A stretch of 64,000 bases of DNA from Flavobacterium anhuiense (lineage in GTDB: Bacteria > Bacteroidota > Bacteroidia > Flavobacteriales > Flavobacteriaceae). Positions 9,144 through 18,994 of the stretch are shown here, in pieces (positions within the stretch are counted from its first letter, which is position 1; each line of letters begins with the position of its first letter). The notes beneath the pieces are model-generated. The model saw only the letters and a program-made list of their open reading frames with translations, was not told the DNA's origin and did not search any database. The stretch spans positions 496,001 through 560,000 of the forward strand of contig NZ_JUIV01000002.1 in assembly GCF_004151235.1 (NCBI RefSeq), written 5' to 3'. Position numbers and translations under genes: made by a program.

Positions 9144-10379
9144 TTACCATTCATTCACCTTGTTGGCATCCATTTTGAGGAAAATAAACAATAAAATGGT
9201 GAATCCCCAGAGTCCAGAGCCTCCATATGAAAAGAAGGGCAGAGGAACTCCGATTGTTGGGAAAATTCCAATTACCATGGCAATATTTACAAAGAAATGT
9301 ATAAAGAGAATTGCAGCGACGCAATATCCATAAACTCGACTGAATTTTGTTTTTTGCCTTTCTGCTAAATAAATAATTCTAAGAAGCAAACCTGTGAAAA
9401 GTAAAATTACGACCAATGAACCCGCAAACCCCCATTCTTCACCAACAGTGGTAAAGATATAATCGGTGTGCTGCTCTGGTACAAATCCTCCTTTGGTTTG
9501 TGTTCCTTCAAGAAAACCTTTTCCAAGCCATCCTCCAGATCCAATTGCAATTTCAGATTGATTGGTATTATATCCAATACCTTTCATATCTACAGTTTTA
9601 CCTAATAAAATATTAAAACGGTCTCTGTGGTGCTGTTTAAAAACATTATCAAAAACATAATCAACAGAGAAAACAAATCCAGAGATTAGGACTAATAAAA
9701 TTCCGCTTAAAATGATGTTTCTATCAACTACTCTGCCTTTAAAGTGTATAATTGCAAGCACGACAAAAGCCATTGCAATAACAGCGTATGGTTCTAAAAC
9801 TAAAGTAAGAACGAAAAGAACAATGGTTATAAAGGCTGTCCATACATACCAAGAAGGTAAACCTTCTCTATACAGAACAAGGATGAATGCGCTATAAATT
9901 AAAGCACTTCCAGGATCTGGCTGTGGTAAAATCAAAATTACTGGCAATAACATAATAGCCAGAGCCTGAATTTGTCTATTGGTTTCTTTTAAGTTGATTT
10001 GTGTGTCACTTAAATATTTGGCCAATGCCAGAGAAGTTGCGGCTTTTGCAAACTCAGATGGTTGTAAAGTAAAGCTGCCAATAGCATACCAGCATCGTTG
10101 TCCTGCAATGGTTTTTCCAAAAAGAAATAATCCCGCAAGAGACAATAAGGAAACTCCAAATATGATACTGGCATATTTTTCGTAAAACTTGCCATCAACA
10201 AAAAGTACAACAAATATCAATGGAATAGTGCAGCAGATAAAAATAAGCTGTTTTTGGTACGTTCCATCAGTTGATAATAGAGAAGACGAATAAATATTAA
10301 GCCAACCTAAAGTTACCAACGTAATGTAGATAAAGACACTTATCCAATCAATATTATTTTTTACACTTTGATTTTTCAT
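9144..10379 (-). CDS. rodA: Rod shape-determining glycosyltransferase RodA
   Basis: A 411-residue polytopic protein of the SEDS family (FtsW/RodA/SpoVE), the peptidoglycan polymerase of the elongasome. Conserved pieces are QPSEFAK near 106, PQPDPGSALI near 152 with the catalytic-site Asp, and the end TIGVPLPFFSYGGSGL near 375. It lies 15 bp after mrdA, which codes for its transpeptidase partner, and is the last gene of the purH-mre-mrdA-rodA run. Confidence 0.97.
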   Translation of the reverse strand: MKNQSVKNNIDWISVFIYITLVTLGWLNIYSSSLLSTDGTYQKQLIFICCTIPLIFVVLFVDGKFYEKYASIIFGVSLLSLAGLFLFGKTIAGQRCWYAIGSFTLQPSEFAKAATSLALAKYLSDTQINLKETNRQIQALAIMLLPVILILPQPDPGSALIYSAFILVLYREGLPSWYVWTAFITIVLFVLTLVLEPYAVIAMAFVVLAIIHFKGRVVDRNIILSGILLVLISGFVFSVDYVFDNVFKQHHRDRFNILLGKTVDMKGIGYNTNQSEIAIGSGGWLGKGFLEGTQTKGGFVPEQHTDYIFTTVGEEWGFAGSLVVILLFTGLLLRIIYLAERQKTKFSRVYGYCVAAILFIHFFVNIAMVIGIFPTIGVPLPFFSYGGSGLWGFTILLFIFLKMDANKVNEW

Positions 10380-10394
10380 CTGAAATAATCTTTC

Positions 10395-12371
10395 TTAGTT
10401 TTTCTTAGTTGTGTCTACTGCTGTTTTTTTAACTTCCGTTTTAGGTGCTGTTACGGCTGCTGGTACTTTTGGTTTTACAATTTTTGCTTGCAAAACAGAA
10501 TCTTTTGGAACAGATTCTATAGCACTTGCTGCATTCATGCCTCCAAGTTTAGCGTATTCAGATACCAAACTTTTATTTAATACTCTTATTTCTAAATCAG
10601 TTCTTGTGATTTTCTTTCTCAAATATTTTTCAATCATTAAACTGGCAATCGGACCAGCAACTGTTGCTCCAAAACCTCCATTTTCAATCATAACGGCAAT
10701 AGCTATTTTTGGATTGTCTTTTGGAGCAAAAGCAACAAATATAGAGTGATCTTTAAGTTTTTCTCTCTTACCGTTTATTTTTGCATAATTCTCTGCAGTT
10801 CCCGTTTTTCCGCAAATGTCAATTCCTTCAACTCTAAGAGCATACGCTGTACCTTTATTGTATACATCAAATAATCCGCTAATAACCGGTGGGAAATATT
10901 TTTGATCAATTGTGGTCACGTGTTTTGTAGTGAACTTCTCATCTATCTTTTCTCCTTCAATTTTTTTAATGATATGAGGAGTGTAATAATAGCCTTGATT
11001 GGCAACAGTCGCCATCATATTGGCTAATTGAATTGGTGTCATCAAAACTTCTCCCTGGCCAATTGCATTCGATACAATGGTTGAGCTTCTCCATCCTCCG
11101 TTAGGATAGATTCTTTTATAGGTTTTAGAAGTTGGAATGTTTCCTCTTCTTCCGGTAGGTAAATCATAACCCATGAACTGACCTAGTCCAAAACTTTTTA
11201 CATGACTGCTCCAGATATCAACTGCATGACCAGGATCTTTGTACTTGTTGATGGTAAGCATATAAGCTTGTCCAAAATAAGTGTTGCAAGAGTTGTAAAT
11301 ACCATTATGTAATTGGTGTGGACCAAAACCGTGGCATTTCATGAATCGGCCTCCACCATAACTGAATCCGTGATGACACATGAAAGTTGTTTGCTCATTT
11401 ACTACACCTTCTTGAAGCGCAACTAAACCAGTTAGGATTTTAAATGGAGAACCTGGAGGATATTCCGCTAAAAGACCTCTGTCGTATAATGGTTTTGCGA
11501 TAGAATCATTATATAAAAGAGTGTAGTTTTTAGATCTTTGTCTTCCAACTAAAATTCCAGGATCGTAAGATGGAGCAGTAACAAGTGCTAAAATTTCACC
11601 TGTTTTTGGCTCAATTGCAACTATTCCACCTCTTTTGTTGATCATTAATTCCTCGCCATATTTTTGAAGTTCAGCATCAATGGTCAAATTGATATCTTCT
11701 CCGGCTACGGCAATCGTATCATATCTCCCTTCTTTATAAGATCCAATTTCTCTATTATATTTATCTTTTTGAATGTATTTAACACCTTTAATGCCTCGCA
11801 ATATTTCTTCGTAACTCTCTTCTACGCCTTGTCTTCCAATTAAATCTCCACTGTTGTAATAAGGATTTTTTGCAATTTGGCTTTCATTTACTTGTGTAAT
11901 AGAACCAAAAATATTGGCACCGTAATCTACTTCATAATCGCGAAGAGATCTTTTTTGGAAATAGAAACCATCATATTTTCTGATTTTCTCTTGAAAAGCA
12001 GCAAATTCATTCTTGTTCAACTGCGATAAAAATACAGATGGAAGTCTAGGGCTGTACACCTTTGCTTTTTCCATTCTCTTATGATAGTCTTCAGGAGTGA
12101 TATTTAAAAGCGCACAGAATTCAGCAATATTCAAATCTTTTTTTACCTCTCTCGGAATAACCATGATGTCATAAGAGGGCTGATTGGCAACAAGAAGTTT
12201 GCCATTACGATCATAGATGTAACCTCTTTCAGGATAGTCATACACTTTTTTTATCGCATTATTTTCTGATTTCAATTTAAAAGAATCATCAATAATCTGC
12301 AGGTAAAAAATCCTAATCACTAGCAAAGACGCTGCAATAATAATTATAGTGGGCAGCAGGACTTTTCTCAT
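10395..12371 (-). CDS. mrdA: Penicillin-binding protein 2 (elongasome transpeptidase)
   Basis: A 658-residue class B PBP. An N-terminal membrane anchor (about 5-22) is followed by the PBP dimerisation domain and the transpeptidase domain. The active-site SxxK is seen as PPGSPFKILTG near 304, the second motif as NSCNTYFG near 362, and the KTG motif as CGKTGTAEN near 526. The C-terminal 60 residues are Lys/Ala/Pro-rich and appear disordered. It overlaps the end of mreD by 4 bp and is followed by rodA. It cross-links peptidoglycan during elongation. Confidence 0.96.
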   Translation of the reverse strand: MRKVLLPTIIIIAASLLVIRIFYLQIIDDSFKLKSENNAIKKVYDYPERGYIYDRNGKLLVANQPSYDIMVIPREVKKDLNIAEFCALLNITPEDYHKRMEKAKVYSPRLPSVFLSQLNKNEFAAFQEKIRKYDGFYFQKRSLRDYEVDYGANIFGSITQVNESQIAKNPYYNSGDLIGRQGVEESYEEILRGIKGVKYIQKDKYNREIGSYKEGRYDTIAVAGEDINLTIDAELQKYGEELMINKRGGIVAIEPKTGEILALVTAPSYDPGILVGRQRSKNYTLLYNDSIAKPLYDRGLLAEYPPGSPFKILTGLVALQEGVVNEQTTFMCHHGFSYGGGRFMKCHGFGPHQLHNGIYNSCNTYFGQAYMLTINKYKDPGHAVDIWSSHVKSFGLGQFMGYDLPTGRRGNIPTSKTYKRIYPNGGWRSSTIVSNAIGQGEVLMTPIQLANMMATVANQGYYYTPHIIKKIEGEKIDEKFTTKHVTTIDQKYFPPVISGLFDVYNKGTAYALRVEGIDICGKTGTAENYAKINGKREKLKDHSIFVAFAPKDNPKIAIAVMIENGGFGATVAGPIASLMIEKYLRKKITRTDLEIRVLNKSLVSEYAKLGGMNAASAIESVPKDSVLQAKIVKPKVPAAVTAPKTEVKKTAVDTTKKN

Positions 12372-12874
12372 CGTTTATTGGGCTTAATAAGATAAATTAT
12401 TATTATTGAGGTGATTATAGTAAAGATAGAACTAAATAAGGTTCGGAGCAAAATGTCCCAGATAAATTTGAATTGAAATGCTTCCAAAACAAATAATACA
12501 ATGTGGTGAATTAAAACCGAAACTAGTATGAATGAAAATCTTTCTGGTGTTAAAGATTCGTTTAGTTTAATGGTTTGATATTCATAACTTAAACCAAAAG
12601 AAAATTTAAATATATATGGTCTATAATAGGCTAAAACGACACAGGCAGTGGCATGTATCCCGCCAGAATTACAAAACATATCCATTATTAATCCCAAGAA
12701 AAAACTAGAAATTATTAATCCTGCTTTATTGCTGTTTACAGGGTACAGAATGATATACAAGATATATGGAAAAGGACTTATATATCCTAGGAAATTCATA
12801 TTGTTGAAAATAACAATCTGAATTGCCAGCAACATAATAAATCGAAAAATATTGACTAACAGAGCGCTATTCAT
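12368..12874 (-). CDS. mreD: Rod shape-determining protein MreD
   Basis: A 168-residue protein with about five membrane helices, recognised by its place between mreC and mrdA and by the MreD pattern FPYILYIILYPVNSNK and LGLIMDMFCNSGGIHA. It overlaps mreC by 8 bp at the start and mrdA by 4 bp at the end, so the three are translationally coupled. It is a structural part of the elongasome. Confidence 0.92.
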   Translation of the reverse strand: MNSALLVNIFRFIMLLAIQIVIFNNMNFLGYISPFPYILYIILYPVNSNKAGLIISSFFLGLIMDMFCNSGGIHATACVVLAYYRPYIFKFSFGLSYEYQTIKLNESLTPERFSFILVSVLIHHIVLFVLEAFQFKFIWDILLRTLFSSIFTIITSIIIIYLIKPNKR

Positions 12875-13691
12875 TTTTTTCTTTGTTTTCTAAATTAATA
12901 AGTTCCTCTCTGTCCTTGCTCTTGATGATATAAACGTGCCCTAAGTTTGTCATGTCGTTAAATAATTTAACTTTTATGACATAGAAGCTTGTTTCTCGCT
13001 CTTGATAAATTGTTTCAACGGTTCCAATATTTATTCCTTCAGGGAAAATTACGGATTGACCTCCTGTTACAATTGTGTCTCCTTTTCTAACCGAAGCTAA
13101 TCTCGGAACGTCTCTTAACTGTACGAAACCAGTGCTTTTTCCATCCCAAGTTAAAGACCCAAAGTGATTTGATTTTTTTAACTTCGCATTGATCCTAGAT
13201 TTCATGTTCAAAATACTCACAACTGTAGAATATCTTGGAGATGTATCATCTATAATACCCACAATTCCTAAACTGTTTATTACTCCCATATCTGGTTTAA
13301 CGCCTTCATTAGATCCAGAGTTCAAAGTAAGAAAGTTTTCGTGTGTACTGTATGCATTATGAATTACTTTTGACACAATTATATCGGCAGGTTTTACTCC
13401 TTTAATAGTATCTGGCAAAGGTAATTTGGAAGTGTCTTCTTTATTGAATAAAAGACTTTTTAATCTTGCGTTCTCAAGTACAAGTTCGTCGTTTTCAGCT
13501 TGTAAATTCAAATATTCATTAATACGATTGATTTTTTCGTAAACACCTCCGCTTAAGAAATTGGCAGAGCTGATTATTTTGCTTCTATGGTAAGAATGAG
13601 ATTGAATAGTGAGTCCTAACGATATACCTAAAAGCAGCAAAAACAGCAATCGATTACTGTTTCTTATAAGGAAATTAAATATTTGCTGCAT
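12867..13691 (-). CDS. mreC: Rod shape-determining protein MreC
   Basis: A 274-residue bitopic protein: a membrane segment at about 12-28, a coiled-coil stretch at about 55-85 (ENDELVLENARLKSLL), and the periplasmic beta-barrel domains with GSNEGVKPDMGVIN and the RKGDTIVTGGQS turn. MreC dimers link MreB to PBP2 and RodA. The gene follows mreB after 110 bp holding a hairpin. Confidence 0.95.
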   Translation of the reverse strand: MQQIFNFLIRNSNRLLFLLLLGISLGLTIQSHSYHRSKIISSANFLSGGVYEKINRINEYLNLQAENDELVLENARLKSLLFNKEDTSKLPLPDTIKGVKPADIIVSKVIHNAYSTHENFLTLNSGSNEGVKPDMGVINSLGIVGIIDDTSPRYSTVVSILNMKSRINAKLKKSNHFGSLTWDGKSTGFVQLRDVPRLASVRKGDTIVTGGQSVIFPEGINIGTVETIYQERETSFYVIKVKLFNDMTNLGHVYIIKSKDREELINLENKEKNE

Positions 13692-13744
13692 TTCTTGTCT
13701 GGTTATTTTGTTTCAGGATATGCTTAAAGGTTTCAGTTTTTACA

Positions 13745-13770
13745 AGGGTCAAACAATAAAATTTGACCCT
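13745..13770 (-). other. Hairpin between mreB and mreC
   Basis: A perfect 9-bp inverted repeat (13745-13753 with 13762-13770) lies in the mreB-mreC gap. Neither strand has a T run directly after it, so it looks more like an mRNA-stabilising or partial-termination structure than a full terminator. It could let MreB be made in excess over MreC and MreD. Confidence 0.5.
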
Positions 13771-13801
13771 CATAAAAGTAAATTGATTATTATTTTGAAT
13801 C

Positions 13802-14830
13802 TTATTTGATTAAGATACTTTTAAATTTTGCAATGTTTTTAAGAGCCATTCCTGTACCACGAACAACAGCTCTTAACGGATCTTCAGCAATATAAACTGG
13901 TAAATCTGTTTTTTGAGAGATACGTTTGTCAAGTCCTCTCAACATAGATCCTCCACCAGCTAAATAAATACCAGTGTTGTAGATATCTGCTGCCAACTCA
14001 GGTGGAGTTTGTGATAATGTTTCCATTACCGCATCTTCAATACGCTGAATAGATTTGTCTAATGCTTTTGCAATTTCACGGTAAGAAACATCTACTTGTT
14101 TTGGTTTACCAGTAAGCAAATCTCTACCTTGAACCGACATATCTTCTGGTGGACCATCTAAATCTTCGATCGCCGCTCCGATTTGAATTTTAATTTTCTC
14201 AGCAGTACTTTCTCCAACAAATAAGTTGTGCTGTGTACGCATGTAATAAACGATATCATTTGTGAAAACGTCACCTGCAATTTTTACAGATTTGTCACAT
14301 ACAATTCCGCCTAAAGCGATAACAGCAATTTCTGTTGTACCACCTCCGATATCGACAATCATGTTTCCTTTTGGTTGCATAATGTCAATACCAATACCAA
14401 TTGCCGCCGCCATTGGTTCATGAATCAAGTAAACTTCTTTTCCGTTTACTCTCTCACAAGATTCCTTCACCGCTCTCATCTCCACTTCAGTAATACCAGA
14501 AGGAATACATACAACCATACGTAAAGCTGGAGTAAACATTCTTTTTTTCAATGCAGGAATACTTTTAATGAACATATTGATCATTTTTTCCGAAGCATCA
14601 AAATCAGCGATTACACCATCTTTCAAAGGCCTTATAGTTTTGATGTTTTCATGTGTTTTACCTTGCATCATATTGGCTTCCTTACCAACAGCAATGATTT
14701 TGCCTGATACTCTATCACGTGCAACGATAGACGGACTATCAATGACAACTTTATCATTATGAATGATTAAAGTGTTTGCGGTTCCAAGGTCTATCGCAAT
14801 ATCCTCGGTCATGAAATCAAAAAATCCCAT
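13802..14830 (-). CDS. mreB: Rod shape-determining actin homologue MreB
   Basis: A 342-residue actin-like ATPase of normal length. The phosphate loops are visible: DLGTANTLI near 15 and DIGGGTTEIAVIALGG near 163, and the adenosine motif LAGGGSMLRG near 300. It forms membrane-bound filaments that steer cell-wall synthesis. It lies downstream of purH with a 56-bp gap and upstream of mreC. Confidence 0.98.
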   Translation of the reverse strand: MGFFDFMTEDIAIDLGTANTLIIHNDKVVIDSPSIVARDRVSGKIIAVGKEANMMQGKTHENIKTIRPLKDGVIADFDASEKMINMFIKSIPALKKRMFTPALRMVVCIPSGITEVEMRAVKESCERVNGKEVYLIHEPMAAAIGIGIDIMQPKGNMIVDIGGGTTEIAVIALGGIVCDKSVKIAGDVFTNDIVYYMRTQHNLFVGESTAEKIKIQIGAAIEDLDGPPEDMSVQGRDLLTGKPKQVDVSYREIAKALDKSIQRIEDAVMETLSQTPPELAADIYNTGIYLAGGGSMLRGLDKRISQKTDLPVYIAEDPLRAVVRGTGMALKNIAKFKSILIK

Positions 14831-14886
14831 AAGTTTTTTAGGGGTTTAAAATGTTATAAATTATTTATCGAACAAAGTTAAACAAA

Positions 14887-16413
14887 TTAATGTTTAAAAT
14901 GACGAGTTCCTGTAAATACCATTGCAAGATTATTTTCATTGCAATAATTTATACTTAATTCGTCTTTTATCGAACCTCCTGGCTGAATTACAGCAGTTAT
15001 TCCTGCTTTTTTGGCTAATTCTACACAATCCGGAAATGGGAAAAATGCGTCACTTGCCATCGAAGCTCCATTTAAATCAAAACCAAAAGCTTTTGCTTTG
15101 TCAACTGCTTGAATTAAAGCGTCAACTCTTGAAGTCTGACCTGTACCTGATGAAATCAATGTTCCATTTTTAGCAAATACAATTGTGTTTGATTTTGTAT
15201 TCTTGCAGATTTTAGAAGCAAAGATCAAATCTTCGATCTCTTGAGCAGTAGGTTCTGTAATGGTAACGGTTTTTAAATGCTCTTTATTATCCGTAATATT
15301 ATTTCTGTCCTGAATTAACAATCCGTTAAGACAAGTTCTTACTTGACGAGCTGGCAATTCAACGTCGTTTTGTACTAAAATAATTCTGTTTTTCTTCTCT
15401 TGTAAAACTGTAACTGCCTCATCATCATAAGCTGGAGCAATTACAACTTCGCAGAATAATTTGTTGATTTCCTGCGCAGTTTCTAAATCAATTTTAGTGT
15501 TAGAAATTAGCACTCCTCCAAAAGCTGAAGTAGGGTCACAAGCTAAAGCCGCTAAATAAGCTTCGCTGATTGTTTTTCTTGAAGCCAATCCGCAAGCATT
15601 GTTGTGCTTTAAAATGGCGAATGTTGGTCCGTCAGTTTTAAATTCAGCAATTAAATTAACCGCTGCGTCCACATCCAATAAGTTGTTGTATGATAATTCT
15701 TTTCCGTGAAGTTTTTTGAACATTGCATCAAAATCTCCAAAGAAAAATCCTTTTTGGTGAGGGTTTTCACCATATCTTAAAACTTGACCGTTTGCAATGC
15801 TTTCTTTGTAAATAGTCTCGTCTGTATTGAAATAATTAAAAATAGCTCCATCGTAGTGAGATGAAACATGGAATGCTTTTGTAGCAAACAATCTTCTGTT
15901 TTCTAAAGTTGTTGCTCCGTCTTGCTCCGTAATCAAATCTAAAAGTAAGCTGTACTCATTAACAGAAGCTACAATTACAGTGTCTTTGAAATTTTTTGCA
16001 CCAGCACGAATTAATGAAATGCCACCGATATCAATTTTTTCAATAATATCTTGTTCGCTAGCTCCAGAAGCAACAGTTTTTTCAAAAGGATACAAATCAA
16101 CAATTACTAAATCGATTTGAGGAATATCAAATTCCTTCATTTGCTGAACATCGCTTTCGTTGTCTTGACGATTCAAGATACCTCCAAAAATTTTTGGGTG
16201 TAAAGTTTTTACTCTTCCGCCAAGAATTTCTGGGAAAGAAGTAATGTCTTCAACAGGAACTACTGGAATGCCAAGGTTTTTGATGAAATCTTCAGTTCCT
16301 CCAGTTGAATAAAGTGTTACATTTTGCTCGTGTAATTTTCTAACAATTGGTTCTAATCCATCTTTAGAAAAAACAGAAATTAATGCCGATTGTATTTTTT
16401 TAGTTGTGCTCAT
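14887..16413 (-). CDS. purH: Bifunctional AICAR formyltransferase / IMP cyclohydrolase
   Basis: A 508-residue enzyme for the last two steps of IMP synthesis. The N-terminal MGS-like cyclohydrolase domain (about 1-190) holds STGGTEDFI and GGRVKTLHPKIFGGIL. The C-terminal transformylase holds LRYGENPHQKGFFF and the catalytic KHNNACG. The start MSTTKKIQSA at 16413 is preferred over an ATG nine codons upstream because it gives the family's N-terminus and leaves the promoter free. It is the first gene in the mre direction. Confidence 0.97.
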   Translation of the reverse strand: MSTTKKIQSALISVFSKDGLEPIVRKLHEQNVTLYSTGGTEDFIKNLGIPVVPVEDITSFPEILGGRVKTLHPKIFGGILNRQDNESDVQQMKEFDIPQIDLVIVDLYPFEKTVASGASEQDIIEKIDIGGISLIRAGAKNFKDTVIVASVNEYSLLLDLITEQDGATTLENRRLFATKAFHVSSHYDGAIFNYFNTDETIYKESIANGQVLRYGENPHQKGFFFGDFDAMFKKLHGKELSYNNLLDVDAAVNLIAEFKTDGPTFAILKHNNACGLASRKTISEAYLAALACDPTSAFGGVLISNTKIDLETAQEINKLFCEVVIAPAYDDEAVTVLQEKKNRIILVQNDVELPARQVRTCLNGLLIQDRNNITDNKEHLKTVTITEPTAQEIEDLIFASKICKNTKSNTIVFAKNGTLISSGTGQTSRVDALIQAVDKAKAFGFDLNGASMASDAFFPFPDCVELAKKAGITAVIQPGGSIKDELSINYCNENNLAMVFTGTRHFKH

Positions 16414-16437
16414 TGTGTAGTTATGATTTTGAGACTG

Positions 16438-16445
16438 CAAAAGTA
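16438..16445 (-). promoter_or_regulatory. -7 element of the purH promoter
   Basis: TACTTTTG on the minus strand matches TAnnTTTG exactly, 25 bp before the chosen start codon. No clear TTG box is visible at the usual distance, where the sequence is only A and T. Confidence 0.5.
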
Positions 16446-16578
16446 GTTTTTTTATATATTATATTAAAAAAAATTAGTGTAACAAAATGCTAAAAAAATC
16501 TACTGATGAGTAAGTTAACTTTTATTAGGTTTTTGAATTTAAATTATTGAATTTTACTTTATTGAAAAATACGAAAAT

Positions 16579-17826
16579 ATGATCGTTTATCTAAGATTAT
16601 TAAAGGAAAGTCTAAGCTTTGCCATCAATGCTTTGCGAAATAATAAATTACGCACTCTGTTGTCGCTTTTAGGTGTTACGATTGGTATTTTTTCGATTAT
16701 CGCTGTTTTGGCTGCTGTTGACTCTTTAGATAAAAAAATCTCTAAAGATTTGAGCAGTTTAGATAAAAATACAATTTATTTAATGAAATATTGCTTTGGA
16801 CCATCTGAAATTCCGCAATGGAAGAGAGAACAGTTTCCAAATGTAAAATATGACGAATACATTGGCTTAAAAAACTCAATGAATAATACCGATCAAGTCG
16901 GATACCAGCTTTTTGTAAATAGAGAAAGTTTAAAATACGATTCTAAAACAGTCAGCGATGTAAATATTATTCCGTCGTCAAGCGAAATGGTCGATATTGA
17001 TGGATTGAGTTTTGATAAAGGAAGATTTTATAATGAATCTGAATCGAATTCTGGAACTCCTGTTATTGTTCTTGGATATGATATCGCTGATGGACTTTTT
17101 GGTTCAAGCGATCCGATCGGCAAAAATATTCGTCTATACGGACAGCGTTTTACCGTTATTGGTGTAATGGAAAAACAAGGAGCTGGATTTTTTGGAGACA
17201 GCAATGATACTTCGGTTTATCTTCCTGCTAATTTTTTACGAAGAATGTACGGAGATAGCGATTCGATGACTCCTGTTATTGTTTTAAAACCAGTAAAAGG
17301 TGTTGATATGGATGCATATAAAGCAGAAATCGCTCAGAAACTTCGTGCAATTCGCGGAATGAAAGCTGGAGAAATGGATAATTTCTTTATTAATGTCCTT
17401 TCAGGTTTTACTGATTTTATTGATGGTATTTTAGGGCAGATGAATTTTGTTGGTTGGATTATTAGCGGATTTTCTCTTCTGGTTGGCGGTTTCGGAATTG
17501 CCAATATTATGTTTGTTTCCGTAAAAGAAAGAACAAATCTTATCGGAATTCAGAAATCATTAGGAGCAAAAAATAAATTTATCTTATTCCAATTTTTGTT
17601 TGAAGCTATTATTCTATCAGTTATTGGCGGAATTATTGGTCTTCTGATGGTTTGGGGAATTGCTTTTGCTTTGACAAAACTGCTGGATTTCGAGTTTGTT
17701 TTAAGTTTTGGCAATATAGTTTTAGGAACAACTTTAGCTGCCTTTATTGGATTAATTTCTGGTATTCTGCCAGCGGTTTCTGCAGCAAATTTAGATCCTG
17801 TAGAAGCCATTCGAACAGGAATGTAA
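16579..17826 (+). CDS. ABC transporter permease, MacB/FtsX type
   Basis: A 415-residue permease with the MacB layout: one N-terminal membrane helix (about 22-45, with LRTLLSLLGVTIGIFSII), a periplasmic MacB_PCD domain (about 50-280) and three C-terminal helices ending AANLDPVEAIRTGM. Such proteins drive export or envelope remodelling together with an ATPase and a periplasmic adaptor. Neither partner is encoded next to it, so they must lie elsewhere. The substrate is unknown. Confidence 0.9.
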   Translation: MIVYLRLLKESLSFAINALRNNKLRTLLSLLGVTIGIFSIIAVLAAVDSLDKKISKDLSSLDKNTIYLMKYCFGPSEIPQWKREQFPNVKYDEYIGLKNSMNNTDQVGYQLFVNRESLKYDSKTVSDVNIIPSSSEMVDIDGLSFDKGRFYNESESNSGTPVIVLGYDIADGLFGSSDPIGKNIRLYGQRFTVIGVMEKQGAGFFGDSNDTSVYLPANFLRRMYGDSDSMTPVIVLKPVKGVDMDAYKAEIAQKLRAIRGMKAGEMDNFFINVLSGFTDFIDGILGQMNFVGWIISGFSLLVGGFGIANIMFVSVKERTNLIGIQKSLGAKNKFILFQFLFEAIILSVIGGIIGLLMVWGIAFALTKLLDFEFVLSFGNIVLGTTLAAFIGLISGILPAVSAANLDPVEAIRTGM

Positions 17827-17915
17827 TATTGTTTTTGTGTTATTTTACTGTAAATTTTGATGGCTCAAAATAATTAGATATTTTTGATAGACCAAGAACA
17901 TAAAATACTCAAACA

Positions 17916-18803
17916 ATGAGCTTTAATCTTAAATCTGTCGATACTGTTGAGTCTATTTCTAGAGAAGATTTCAAAAGAAATTATTTAGACAAAAGAAAAC
18001 CTTTAATTATAAAGGGACTCACTAAGGATTGGCCGGCAAGAGAAAAATGGTCAACCGAGTATTTCAAGCAGATTGCTGGAGATATTGAGGTTAAACTTGT
18101 AGATAATTCTAAAGCAGATCCAGCAAAAGTGATCAACGCTTCTATAGCAAGTATGAAATTTGGAGAATACTTGGATTTAATCAAACGTGAGCCTACACAA
18201 TTGCGTATTTTTTTCTTCAATCTTTTTAAACACAGACCCGAATTAATTGACGATGTAAAAGTTCCCAAAGAATTAATGGGAGGTTTTATTGAAAGCATGC
18301 CTGCTATGTTTTTTGGAGGTTCAAAAGCGATTACTTTTTTGCATTACGATATCGATTTGCCACATCTTTTTCACACTCATTTTGGTGGTAGAAAACATAT
18401 AATATTATTTGATAATAAATGGAAAAAAAGGCTTTATTGCATTCCAAATACTACTTATGCTTTAGAAGACTATGATGTTGCTAATCCCGATTTTGAAAAA
18501 TTCCCAGCTCTAAAAGGAGTAGAGGGATATGAAGTTTTCTTGGAGCACGGAGATACTTTATTCATGCCAACAGGAATGTGGCATTGGATGCGTTATATAG
18601 ATGGTTCTTTTTCGCTTACGCTTCGCGCTTGGGATCAATCGATTACTAGAAAAATTGCCAGTGTTTGGAGTTTATTTATGCATGGTGCAGTAGACAGCGG
18701 GATAAAAGTGATTTTTAGGGAGCGTTATGCTGTATGGCGCGAAAAACTAGCTTTTAAAATTGCTGAAAAGGAATTAAAGAAGGATTTGAGAAAGGCGAGT
18801 TGA
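17916..18803 (+). CDS. Cupin-like / JmjC-domain protein
   Basis: A 295-residue protein of the cupin_8 (JmjC) family of Fe(II)/2-oxoglutarate dioxygenases. The metal ligands are seen as HYD in FLHYDIDLP near 143-145 and His in PTGMWHWMRY near 220; the second strand has HTHFGGRKHIILF. EHGDTLFMPTG is the typical strand before the last His. The substrate is unknown; family members hydroxylate proteins or small molecules. The gene follows the ABC permease by 89 bp on the same strand. Confidence 0.85.
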   Translation: MSFNLKSVDTVESISREDFKRNYLDKRKPLIIKGLTKDWPAREKWSTEYFKQIAGDIEVKLVDNSKADPAKVINASIASMKFGEYLDLIKREPTQLRIFFFNLFKHRPELIDDVKVPKELMGGFIESMPAMFFGGSKAITFLHYDIDLPHLFHTHFGGRKHIILFDNKWKKRLYCIPNTTYALEDYDVANPDFEKFPALKGVEGYEVFLEHGDTLFMPTGMWHWMRYIDGSFSLTLRAWDQSITRKIASVWSLFMHGAVDSGIKVIFRERYAVWREKLAFKIAEKELKKDLRKAS

Positions 18804-18825
18804 GAATAGAATTTTTCATAGTCTT

Positions 18826-18927
18826 CCTGCAAGGTTTTCAAAACCTTGTAGGTCTAACTTAAGATTTTAATTTAGAAAAATATTCTGCATCAAATTAATA
18901 CCTACAAGGTTTTTAAAACCTTGTAGG
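18826..18927. repeat. Pair of 27-bp palindromes (REP-like)
   Basis: Two nearly identical 27-bp palindromes, at 18826-18852 and 18901-18927, are 48 bp apart. Each arm is 13 bp, built on CCTACAAGGTTTT; the first copy carries G instead of A at one place in its left arm. They lie between convergent genes. A similar but different palindrome lies at 40263-40291. Confidence 0.85.
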
Positions 18928-18967
18928 AAAAGCTTAATTGTGCTTATGTGGTTTTAAAACAAAAAAA

Positions 18968-18994
18968 AATCCCAAGAAGCAATTTCTTGGGATT
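18968..18994 (-). terminator. Terminator shared by convergent genes
   Basis: An 11-bp perfect stem (18968-18978 with 18984-18994) with a 5-nt loop directly abuts the stop codon of the lipoprotein gene. The minus-strand side has a T run of nine. It is nearly identical to the terminator at 19615-19640 on the other side of that gene. Confidence 0.88.

Noticed and set aside
13745..13770. Full terminator between mreB and mreC
   Set aside because: The stem is good but neither side has a T run, and mreC-mreD-mrdA-rodA have no other clear promoter, so it is recorded only as a hairpin.
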